Positions 1 to 5,409 of a stretch of 12,017 nt of DNA are shown piece by piece (position 1 is the first letter of the stretch; the number at the start of each line of letters is the position of its first letter). The notes below the pieces were generated by a model that did no database searches, was not told where the DNA came from, and saw nothing but the letters and a program-made list of their open reading frames with translations. Source of the DNA: Candidatus Apopatocola equi (GTDB lineage Bacteria > Bacillota > Clostridia > Oscillospirales > Oscillospiraceae); contig JAGHSH010000176.1 of assembly GCA_018065965.1 (NCBI GenBank), positions 1 to 12,017 of the forward strand, given 5' to 3'. The position numbers and the translations under genes are program-made.

Positions 1-977
1 CCGAGGGCAGACGGCTCACCGGCGGCAGCGGCAGCTTCATCGCCGGACGGGCGGTGGTGCCCATTGAGCTGAAGGAGGCTGCCGACGCACTCTCCGAGGC
101 GGGAAAAACGCCCCTCTTCTTTGCCGCTGATTCCCGGCTGCTGGGCGTGATCGCCGTGGCGGACACCCTCAAGCCCGACTCCGCCCAGGCCATTGCGGAG
201 CTGCAGAGCATGGGCATCCGCGTGGTCATGCTCACCGGCGACAACGAGCGCACCGCCGCCGCCATCGGCCGGCGCTCCGGGGTGGACGAGGTCATTGCCG
301 GTGTTCTGCCCGAGGGTAAGGAGCGTGCCATCCGCAGTCTGCAGCAGAAGGGCAGCGTGGCCATGGTAGGCGACGGCATCAACGACGCCCCCGCTCTCAA
401 GCGCGCCGACATAGGCATTGCCATCGGCGCAGGGGCGGACGTGGCCATCGATGCGGCGGATGTGGTGCTCATGAAGAGCACGCTGGCCGATGTGCCCGCC
501 GCCATCCGTCTCAGCCGCGCCACCCTTACGAATATCCGGGAAAACCTGTTCTGGGCGTTTTTCTACAACAGCATCGGTATCCCGCTGGCCGCCGGCGCCT
601 TTGTACATCTCTTCGGCTGGACGCTGAGCCCCATGTTCGGCGCCGCCGCCATGAGTCTGAGCAGCTTCTGCGTTGTTACCAACGCCCTGCGGCTCAATCT
701 CTTCAAGCTCTATGACAGCTCCCGCGACAGAAAAATCAAACATCATAAACAAAACAAAACCAAGGAGGACATTCCCATGGAAAAGACCATGAAGATTCAG
801 GGCATGATGTGCGCCCACTGCGAGATGCGCGTGAAGAAGGCTCTGGAAGCCATCGACGGCGTAGAGAGCGCCGTGTGCAGCCACAAGGAAGGCACTGCCG
901 TTCTTACCCTCAGCCACGATGTGGACGACGCCGTGCTGAAGCAGGCCGTGGAGGCTCAGGACTACAAGGTGCTCTGA
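1..977 (+). CDS. copA: Copper-translocating P1B-type ATPase (CopA), 3' part, with C-terminal HMA domain
   Basis: Membrane pump that exports Cu(I) using ATP. The gene is cut at its 5' end; the frame is open from base 3, so the metal-binding N-terminus, first membrane helices and DKTGT phosphorylation site lie outside. Visible are the end of the ATP-binding domain, DTLKPDS, the MLTGDN motif and the hinge GDGINDAPAL. Two membrane helices follow, carrying YN (in FFYNSIGIPLAAG) and MSLSS (in MSLSSFCVVTNALRL), the pattern of Cu(I) pumps. After a lysine/histidine-rich linker (about bases 723-776) the frame runs without a stop into an HMA domain whose GMMCAHC motif has its CxxC at 810-821. That domain is usually a separate CopZ chaperone or sits at the N-terminus of CopA. 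The linker DNA is A-rich, unlike the GC-rich flanks, and holds a consensus ribosome binding site. Copper specificity is inferred from the motifs; silver is possible. Confidence 0.93.
   Translation, partial: EGRRLTGGSGSFIAGRAVVPIELKEAADALSEAGKTPLFFAADSRLLGVIAVADTLKPDSAQAIAELQSMGIRVVMLTGDNERTAAAIGRRSGVDEVIAGVLPEGKERAIRSLQQKGSVAMVGDGINDAPALKRADIGIAIGAGADVAIDAADVVLMKSTLADVPAAIRLSRATLTNIRENLFWAFFYNSIGIPLAAGAFVHLFGWTLSPMFGAAAMSLSSFCVVTNALRLNLFKLYDSSRDRKIKHHKQNKTKEDIPMEKTMKIQGMMCAHCEMRVKKALEAIDGVESAVCSHKEGTAVLTLSHDVDDAVLKQAVEAQDYKVL
762..768 (+). promoter_or_regulatory. Internal consensus Shine-Dalgarno inside copA
   Basis: AAGGAGG lies eight bases before the ATG at 777. It is embedded in the copA reading frame, where it encodes part of a lysine-rich linker, and sits in an A-rich, probably unstructured stretch (731-762). 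It is the best ribosome binding site in the window, which suggests it is used. Confidence 0.6.
777..977 (+). other. copZ: Possible internally started CopZ-like copper chaperone (66 aa)
   Basis: Starting at the ATG at 777, the last part of the copA frame encodes 66 residues, about the size of a free CopZ (close to 68 residues). It is a single HMA domain with GMMCAHC near its N-terminus. CopZ proteins carry Cu(I) in the cytoplasm and hand it to CopA or to CsoR. The start is seen directly: ATG with an AAGGAGG eight bases upstream. That ribosomes start here as well as reading through from copA is an inference. E. coli copA makes a chaperone from the same gene by ribosomal frameshifting, so dual output from copA has a precedent, though by another mechanism. 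Confidence 0.5.
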
Positions 978-991
978 TCCAGCATCCCGAA

Positions 992-1037
992 AAAACCGGG
1001 CTGTCGGGCGGATCCTTCCGCTCCGCAGCCCGGTTTT
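992..1037 (+). terminator. Rho-independent terminator after copA
   Basis: AAAACCGGGCTG (992-1003) pairs perfectly with CAGCCCGGTTTT (1026-1037). An inner hairpin GCGGA/TCCGC (1008-1012 with 1017-1021) lies in the loop. The A run and T run at the ends would let it work in both directions. It separates copA from the MarR promoter. Confidence 0.8.
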
Positions 1038-1059
1038 CCCTGTGAGCGCGGAAAAGCAG

Positions 1060-1088
1060 TTGACATTCTGCCTCATCCCGATTAAAAT
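1060..1088 (+). promoter_or_regulatory. Sigma-A promoter of the marR-gltS-csoR unit
   Basis: A perfect -35 TTGACA (1060-1065) and a -10 TAAAAT (1083-1088) are spaced by 17 bases. Transcription should start near 1095, about 30 bases before the chosen marR start at 1124. An imperfect palindrome, TCATTGATGA (1100-1109), lies at the start of the transcript and could be an operator for the MarR protein; that is a guess. Confidence 0.8.
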
Positions 1089-1123
1089 AATATATCCAAT
1101 CATTGATGAATCGAGGTGTGCAA

Positions 1124-1573
1124 ATGCTCCGTGACGAGATCAGCCGGCTCTACAGGCAGTTCCGGCTGCTGCACTACCGAAAGCTCTTCGGGCGCATCCG
1201 CGAGCGGGACGGCTCTCTCTCCGCCACTGAGGCCTTTGCCGCCGACGTGATCTTTCTGCTGGACGAGCCCACCGTGACCGCTCTGGCCGATACGTTGGGC
1301 ATCTCCCAGCCCAACGCCACCTACAAGGTGAACAACCTGACCGCCAAGGGCTATGTACACAAGACCGCCTCAGAGGACGACCGGCGCGAGTGCCGCCTGC
1401 AGGTCAGTGAAAAATTCCACAGCTACTACGATTCCTCCGACAGCTTTCTTCAGCCTGCGCTGGAGAAGCTCCGCAGCGAATATACGGAAGAAGAACTCAA
1501 AAAATTCGAGACCATGCTGGCATCCCTCAACGAGGCAGTTGCGGATGCGGACGGCGGGGAGAAAGGGAACTGA
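1124..1573 (+). CDS. MarR family transcriptional regulator
   Basis: Cytoplasmic DNA-binding regulator of 149 residues, normal for the family. MarR proteins bind palindromic operators as dimers and usually repress their own operon. The winged helix-turn-helix spans about residues 48-97: PTVTALADTLGISQPNATYK gives helices 2-4, and the DDRR in the wing (residues 85-88) is the typical MarR basic hairpin. The ends are helical, as expected for the dimer interface. The frame also opens at TTG 1103 and ATG 1106, but only ATG 1124 has a ribosome binding site (GAGGTG, 1113-1118, five bases away). The gene is first in a tight operon, six bases before the GltS-like symporter, so that transporter is its likely target. 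The effector cannot be read from the sequence. Confidence 0.88.
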   Translation: MLRDEISRLYRQFRLLHYRKLFGRIRERDGSLSATEAFAADVIFLLDEPTVTALADTLGISQPNATYKVNNLTAKGYVHKTASEDDRRECRLQVSEKFHSYYDSSDSFLQPALEKLRSEYTEEELKKFETMLASLNEAVADADGGEKGN

Positions 1574-1579
1574 AAAAAC

Positions 1580-3031
1580 ATGACAAGCGGATTGAATCTT
1601 TGGGACAGTGAAGTCTGGAGCCTGATCCTCACGCTGGGTCTGCTCTTCGGCATGATGCTGCTGGCCAATACCCTGCGGCGGCTCTGCGGCTTTCTCCAGC
1701 GGCTGATGATCCCCAGCTCCGTGCTGGGCGGCTTTCTGCTGCTGGGCATCAACTCTCTGCTGAAGGCCTACTGCCACTTCAGCCTCTACAGCACAGCCAC
1801 ACTGGAGATCCTCACCTACCACGGTCTCGGTCTGGGCTTTGCGGCGCTGTCTCTGCGGCGGCTCCGCAAGGATCAGGACGGCCGCAGCCGCACCGGCGCG
1901 CTGGACGCAGGCATCACCGTGGTCAACGGCTACCTGCTGCAGGCCGTGCTGGGTCTGGCCATCACCATCGGCCTTTACTATCTGATCGGCAGCTTTTACG
2001 GCTCCGGCGTGCTGCTGCCCATGGGCTACGGACAGGGCCCCGGGCAGGCCTTCAACTGGGGTCACAACTTTGAGATCGGCTCCTTCGCCGCGCCCTTTGA
2101 GGGCGGCTTTGCCTACGGCACCAGCTTCGGTCTGGCCGTGGCGGCCATGGGCTTTGTGTCCGCCAGCATCGGCGGCATTCTCTACCTGAACCGGCTGCGC
2201 CGGAAGGGGCTCTACAAGGGCAAGATGGGCGAGGACGTCCGGGAGGTGCTGACGCTCGACAGCTTCACCGGCGACAACGAGATCCCCCAGGCCGAATCGC
2301 TGGATAAGTTCACCGTGCAGCTCGGTCTGGTGTTTCTGGCCTATGTGCTCGCCTATTTCTTCATGAACCTTGTCAACACCCTGCTGGATCCCACCGGGGT
2401 CGGTGCAACGGGCATCAAGGGCACCCTGCAGGGCATGATCTGGGGCTTCCAGTTCCTCTTCAGCTCCGTGTTCGCCATTCTGCTCCGGGTGATCATGAAC
2501 AAGCTGCGGGACAAAAAAATCATGCACCGGGACTACACCAACAATTTCATGCTGGACCGTATCTCCGGCTTCCTCTTTGATATGATGGTGGTGGCCTCCA
2601 TCGCCGCCATCGACCTCTCCGCCTTCCGCACCATGGAGATGCTGCTGCCTCTGACGCTCATCTGTCTGGCGGGCGCGGTGGGTACCTATTTCTACCTGCG
2701 TCTTGTCTGCTCCCGGGTGTTCCCCGGCTATGAGCATGAGGCCTTCCTCTCCCTCTACGGTATGCTCACCGGCACCGCCTCCACGGGCGTGATTCTCCTG
2801 CGGGAGCTGGATCCGGAATTCCGCACCCAGGCCAGCGACAACATCGTCTACCATATGCCCTGGGCCATCCTCTTCGGCGCTCCCATGCTGCTGCTCATCG
2901 GCGTTGTGCCTCAGAGCCCGCAGAAGGCGCTGATGATCATGGGTCTGTATGCCGTTCTGTTCGTGGCCTTCAATCTGCTGCTTCTGCGGCGTTCCATCTT
3001 CGGGAAGAAGGGAGAGAAGGGCAATGTCTGA
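1580..3031 (+). CDS. GltS-like sodium:glutamate symporter family (ESS) membrane protein
   Basis: Polytopic inner-membrane transporter of 483 residues, with roughly ten or more hydrophobic helices. ESS-family proteins such as GltS import glutamate with sodium. Two glycine-rich motifs at matching places in the two halves, GYGQGPGQA (149-157) and GMLTGTASTG (394-403), fit the paired re-entrant loops of the family, and IPSSVLGG (44-51) lies at the end of the first helices. It is longer than E. coli GltS (about 400 residues), mainly through an extended central polar region around residues 205-245. The ribosome binding site is weak (AAAGGG, 1562-1567), so translation may be coupled to marR, which ends six bases upstream. 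Its last eight bases overlap the csoR start. The family call is firm; the substrate is not, and the regulators on both sides leave room for something other than glutamate. Confidence 0.78.
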   Translation: MTSGLNLWDSEVWSLILTLGLLFGMMLLANTLRRLCGFLQRLMIPSSVLGGFLLLGINSLLKAYCHFSLYSTATLEILTYHGLGLGFAALSLRRLRKDQDGRSRTGALDAGITVVNGYLLQAVLGLAITIGLYYLIGSFYGSGVLLPMGYGQGPGQAFNWGHNFEIGSFAAPFEGGFAYGTSFGLAVAAMGFVSASIGGILYLNRLRRKGLYKGKMGEDVREVLTLDSFTGDNEIPQAESLDKFTVQLGLVFLAYVLAYFFMNLVNTLLDPTGVGATGIKGTLQGMIWGFQFLFSSVFAILLRVIMNKLRDKKIMHRDYTNNFMLDRISGFLFDMMVVASIAAIDLSAFRTMEMLLPLTLICLAGAVGTYFYLRLVCSRVFPGYEHEAFLSLYGMLTGTASTGVILLRELDPEFRTQASDNIVYHMPWAILFGAPMLLLIGVVPQSPQKALMIMGLYAVLFVAFNLLLLRRSIFGKKGEKGNV

Positions 3032-3374
3032 TTCTCCGGAACACACCCACGTCCACGCTGACGGCAGCGTACACACCCATTCCCACGGGAACGGCCCTCA
3101 CCAGCACATCCACTCCGACAGCGAAAAAAAGAGCGTGATCAGCCGCCTGAACCGGATCATCGGTCATCTGGAGGCCATCAAGCGCATGGTGGAGGGCGAT
3201 GAGGACTGCTCGCAGGTGCTCACCCAGCTGGCTGCCGTCCGCTCTGCCCTGAACGGCGCGGGACGGCTGGTGCTGCGCAACCACATCGACCACTGCATCG
3301 TGGAGGCCGTGGAGGAGAACGATACCGCCTCCGTTGCCGCCCTGAACGACGCCATCGACAAATTCCTGAAATAA
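3024..3374 (+). CDS. csoR: CsoR/FrmR-family metal-sensing transcriptional repressor with His-rich N-terminus
   Basis: Helical repressor of 116 residues that in this family releases DNA on binding Cu(I) or a related ligand. The core (about 37-116) keeps the ligand set C62, H87 and C91. The spacing (25 and 4 residues) is identical to Cys36, His61 and Cys65 of Mycobacterium tuberculosis CsoR, so Cu(I) sensing is likely. The residue before the first Cys is Asp, not the Tyr of that CsoR, so coupling between metal and DNA binding may differ. The N-terminal 30 residues hold three HxHxH triplets (7-11, 17-21, 26-30), a likely metal-binding tail. The start at 3024 overlaps the symporter stop by eight bases, which suggests translational coupling; the frame extends further upstream but only within the symporter gene. 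copA/copZ nearby is a likely target, though no CsoR operator was identified. Confidence 0.88.
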   Translation: MSDSPEHTHVHADGSVHTHSHGNGPHQHIHSDSEKKSVISRLNRIIGHLEAIKRMVEGDEDCSQVLTQLAAVRSALNGAGRLVLRNHIDHCIVEAVEENDTASVAALNDAIDKFLK

Positions 3375-3401
3375 GCCCCGGCGCTTTTTCGCAGAAAACT
3401 C

Positions 3402-3430
3402 TTGCATTCCGCACACATCTTTGCTATAAT
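3402..3430 (+). promoter_or_regulatory. Strong extended -10 promoter of rpmE
   Basis: The -35 TTGCAT (3402-3407) and perfect -10 TATAAT (3425-3430) are spaced by 17 bases, with an extended -10 TGC directly before the -10. Such strength suits a ribosomal protein gene. Transcription should start near 3437, giving a leader of about 63 bases. Confidence 0.85.
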
Positions 3431-3449
3431 GCTTGAGCGTCTTGTATCC

Positions 3450-3464
3450 TTGACTCTCCGTCAA
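3450..3464 (+). promoter_or_regulatory. Hairpin in the rpmE leader
   Basis: TTGAC (3450-3454) pairs with GTCAA (3460-3464) around a five-base loop, in the untranslated leader between the promoter and the L31 ribosome binding site (AAAGAGG, 3484-3490). Ribosomal protein leaders often bind their own product, and L31 leader motifs have been described in Firmicutes. Whether this is one is not shown by a five-pair stem alone. Confidence 0.35.
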
Positions 3465-3499
3465 ACTCAGGACAGCATATTTTAAAGAGGTTTACTGAA

Positions 3500-3700
3500 A
3501 TGAAGAACGGCATCCATCCCAACTATCAGCGCACCACCATCCGCTGCGCCTGCGGCGAGGTCATCGAGACCGGTTCCACCCGCAAGGACATCTCCGTGGA
3601 AATCTGCTCCAAGTGCCACCCCTTCTACACCGGCAAGCAGAAGCTGGTCGATACCAGCGGCCGCGTGGACAAGTTCAACAAGAAGTTTGGCCTGAAGTAA
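3500..3700 (+). CDS. rpmE: Ribosomal protein bL31, zinc-binding (C+) type
   Basis: Small protein of the large ribosomal subunit that bridges to the 30S subunit at the central protuberance. It has 66 residues, a normal length. It begins MKNGIHPNY and carries the zinc ligands C16, C18, C36 and C39 (CAC and CSKC), so it is the zinc-containing form rather than the cysteine-free paralogue induced by zinc starvation. The ATG has AAAGAGG nine bases upstream. It is monocistronic, with its own strong promoter and a perfect terminator immediately after the stop. Identification is certain from sequence. Confidence 0.98.
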   Translation: MKNGIHPNYQRTTIRCACGEVIETGSTRKDISVEICSKCHPFYTGKQKLVDTSGRVDKFNKKFGLK

Positions 3701-3708
3701 TATGGCTT

Positions 3709-3738
3709 GAGAGGGCAGAGTGTGAACTCTGCCCTCTC
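3709..3738 (+). terminator. Rho-independent terminator of rpmE
   Basis: A perfect 13-pair stem, GAGAGGGCAGAGT with ACTCTGCCCTCTC, closes a GTGA loop and is followed by TTGTTATT. It starts eight bases after the rpmE stop codon. Confidence 0.92.
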
Positions 3739-3769
3739 TTGTTATTGATCTGAGAAAGGAAAGAACCCC

Positions 3770-4756
3770 ATGAAAGCAAAAGAATGGATCGCTCTGCTGC
3801 TGGCGGCGGCGGTGTTTCTGGGCACCGGGTTCATCGGTGCAAAACGTGCCGAGGAGCTCAACGAGAGGCGCGCCGGGACAGTCCTCAGCGAGCTGAGCGG
3901 GCTGCTGGAGGGCACCGCGGAGAGCGAGCCCGCCGGCCCCTATCTGGAAAGGCTGGATATTACCGGCACCATCGACTATTCCGGCGGCTTTTCCGATGAC
4001 AGCACAGACGTGCAGGATCTTGTGGATGAGATCTATCTGCTGGCCGAGGACGAGAACAACGTGGGTCTGCTGCTCTATATCGACTCCCCCGGCGGCACCA
4101 TGAGCGCGGCAGATGATCTGTACTATGCGCTGATGGACTACAAGGCCTATACCGGCCGCCCCATCTACTGCTATTTCGACTCCGTGGCCTGCTCCGGCGG
4201 CTACTATGTGGCCATGCCCGCCGATGAGATCTGCGCGAACCGCAACTGCACCTGTGTGAATATCGGCGTATACATCACCAGCTATAATCTTGCCGGGCTC
4301 TATGAGAAGCTGGGCGTGAAACAGGTCGTCATCCGGAGCAGCGAGAACAAGGGTATCGGTCTGGAGGGCACAGAGTGGACAGACGAGCAGCTGGGCATCT
4401 ACCAAAGCATCGTGGACGAATTCTACCAGCAGTTCCTGGAAGTGGTGGCCGAGGGCCGCGGCATGACCGTCGAGCAGGTGAAGCTCCGGGACGACGGTCG
4501 GGAAATGACCGCCTCGCAGGCCCTGAAAGCCGGTTTCATCGATTCCGTTGACCGCTACGATGTGTATGTGCAGAGCGTGCTGGAGCATTTCAGCGAGGAC
4601 ACGGAGCTGTGGGTCTATACGCCGGAGGAGGACTGGCTGGGAAGTCTGTCGAAGTATTTCGGCGCTTTTTCCTCCCGCAGCGAGACCGAGCTGCTGGCGG
4701 AGTTTGCCAAAGCGCATGAAGGGATCAAGGTGATGGCCTATGCCGGCGGCTTCTGA
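3770..4756 (+). CDS. sppA: Signal peptide peptidase SppA (S49 family)
   Basis: Membrane-anchored serine protease of 328 residues that degrades cleaved signal peptides in the membrane; in Bacillus it also contributes to resistance against lantibiotics. One N-terminal transmembrane helix (about 6-23) is followed by a ClpP-like S49 domain. LLLYIDSPGG (100-109) is the conserved beta strand and oxyanion region; the nucleophile is S142 in ACSGGYY and the general base K194 in SENKG. The Ser-Lys distance of 52 matches B. subtilis SppA (S147, K199). The length is typical of the short, single-domain Gram-positive form. AAAGGA (3755-3760) precedes the ATG by nine bases. The last 17 bases overlap the RDD gene, so the two are translated together. 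No clear -10/-35 pair was found between the rpmE terminator and the start. Confidence 0.93.
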   Translation: MKAKEWIALLLAAAVFLGTGFIGAKRAEELNERRAGTVLSELSGLLEGTAESEPAGPYLERLDITGTIDYSGGFSDDSTDVQDLVDEIYLLAEDENNVGLLLYIDSPGGTMSAADDLYYALMDYKAYTGRPIYCYFDSVACSGGYYVAMPADEICANRNCTCVNIGVYITSYNLAGLYEKLGVKQVVIRSSENKGIGLEGTEWTDEQLGIYQSIVDEFYQQFLEVVAEGRGMTVEQVKLRDDGREMTASQALKAGFIDSVDRYDVYVQSVLEHFSEDTELWVYTPEEDWLGSLSKYFGAFSSRSETELLAEFAKAHEGIKVMAYAGGF

Positions 4757-5261
4757 GCGCATCACGGCGGGCTTCTTTCCCCGCTTCTGTTCCTATCTGC
4801 TGGACAGGCTGATTCTGGGCATTCTGCTGCTGTTTGTGCGCGTGCCCATGTGGGTCGCCGCTCTGGCAGGCAGTGAGCTCTACAGCCGGGCGGTGCTGTT
4901 CCACTATTCTCTCCGGGAAGTGGTCTGTGCGGCGGTGATCTGCGCCTGGTTCGTGATCTTCACCGCCCGCCGGGGCGCGACCCCCGGAAAAAAGGCCATG
5001 GGTCTGCGGGTGGTCAACGCCGACGGCAGCGACGTCAGCTGGAAGACCGCTTTCCTCCGGGAGACCGTGGGGCGCTATCTCAGCGGCCTGCTTTGCATCG
5101 GCTACCTGCTCATGCTGGGTGACCGGGAGCACCGGGCTCTCCATGACCGTATTTTCGACACCGTGGTGGTCTGGGAGGAGCGGGAGAGAAAGACTTCCGT
5201 GCCGGGCCGGTTCCTGCCTGCCGAGCCCGAGACCGGCTGGTACAGCGCCGGACGGATCTGA
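4740..5261 (+). CDS. RDD family membrane protein, possible SppI-like partner of SppA
   Basis: Membrane protein of 173 residues. The RDD fold is clear: R15 and D22 in the first helix (PRFCSYLLDRL), a TPGKK turn (81-85) leading into MGLRVVNADG, and a final helix ending in LHDRIFDTVVV, where HD and the later D are conserved. Three hydrophobic segments lie near 19-42, 60-76 and 112-126. Its start overlaps sppA by 17 bases, with AAGGTG (4727-4732) seven bases upstream inside sppA. In B. subtilis the RDD protein SppI (YteJ) is encoded directly after sppA, binds SppA and inhibits it. The same layout makes that role likely here, but it is an inference. The polar C-terminal tail (about 146-173) has no recognisable motif. 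Confidence 0.85.
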   Translation: MPAASERITAGFFPRFCSYLLDRLILGILLLFVRVPMWVAALAGSELYSRAVLFHYSLREVVCAAVICAWFVIFTARRGATPGKKAMGLRVVNADGSDVSWKTAFLRETVGRYLSGLLCIGYLLMLGDREHRALHDRIFDTVVVWEERERKTSVPGRFLPAEPETGWYSAGRI

Positions 5262-5305
5262 GCTTCATCACCACAGCATAGTGCCGCAGCTGACTTTCAG
5301 CCCCC

Positions 5306-5352
5306 CATTCTTTCTTGTCTTTTTCTTGAAAGACAGAAAGAATGCGCCGCAG
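5306..5352. repeat. AT-rich palindromic element with GC-rich tail
   Basis: CATTCTTTCT-T-GTCTTT (5306-5322) pairs with AAAGAC-AGAAAGAATG (5329-5344): 16 pairs, one bulged base and a six-base loop. A GC-rich tail, CGCCGCAG, follows. The 16 bases AAAGAATGCGCCGCAG (5337-5352) recur exactly on the minus strand at 9729-9744. The element lies between the converging RDD and ricT genes and could be a dispersed intergenic palindrome. It could also act as a terminator for the RDD gene, although its stem is AT-rich. Confidence 0.5.
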
Positions 5353-5367
5353 GCGGTGGAAGATAGA

Positions 5368-5404
5368 AAAAGGGTTCTCTGCACATCCTGCAGGGAACCC
5401 TTTT
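5368..5404. terminator. Bidirectional terminator between RDD gene and ricT
   Basis: AAAAGGGTTCTCTGCA (5368-5383) pairs with TGCAGGGAACCCTTTT (5389-5404), with one G-U pair in the plus-strand RNA (an A-C mismatch in the minus-strand RNA), around a five-base loop. It is followed by TCTTCTTT on the plus side and preceded by A-rich sequence that gives a U run on the minus strand. It begins a few bases after the ricT stop and is downstream of the RDD gene, so it can serve both units. Confidence 0.85.
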
Positions 5405-5409
5405 CTTCT

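Noticed and set aside
1370..3076. Open frame of 568 codons antisense to the symporter and marR
   Set aside because: It is rich in His, Gln, Gly and Glu with no known domain, as expected for the complement of a GC-rich membrane protein gene. The plus strand has a clear GltS-like protein with promoter and operon context.
3375..3400. Terminator after csoR
   Set aside because: GCCCCGGCGCTTTTT looks suggestive, but only a three-pair stem can form. Transcription from upstream may simply run into rpmE.
3482..4765. Open frame of 427 codons antisense to sppA and rpmE
   Set aside because: It runs through rpmE, its terminator and sppA on the other strand. Both plus genes have catalytic or zinc residues in place, so this is a shadow.
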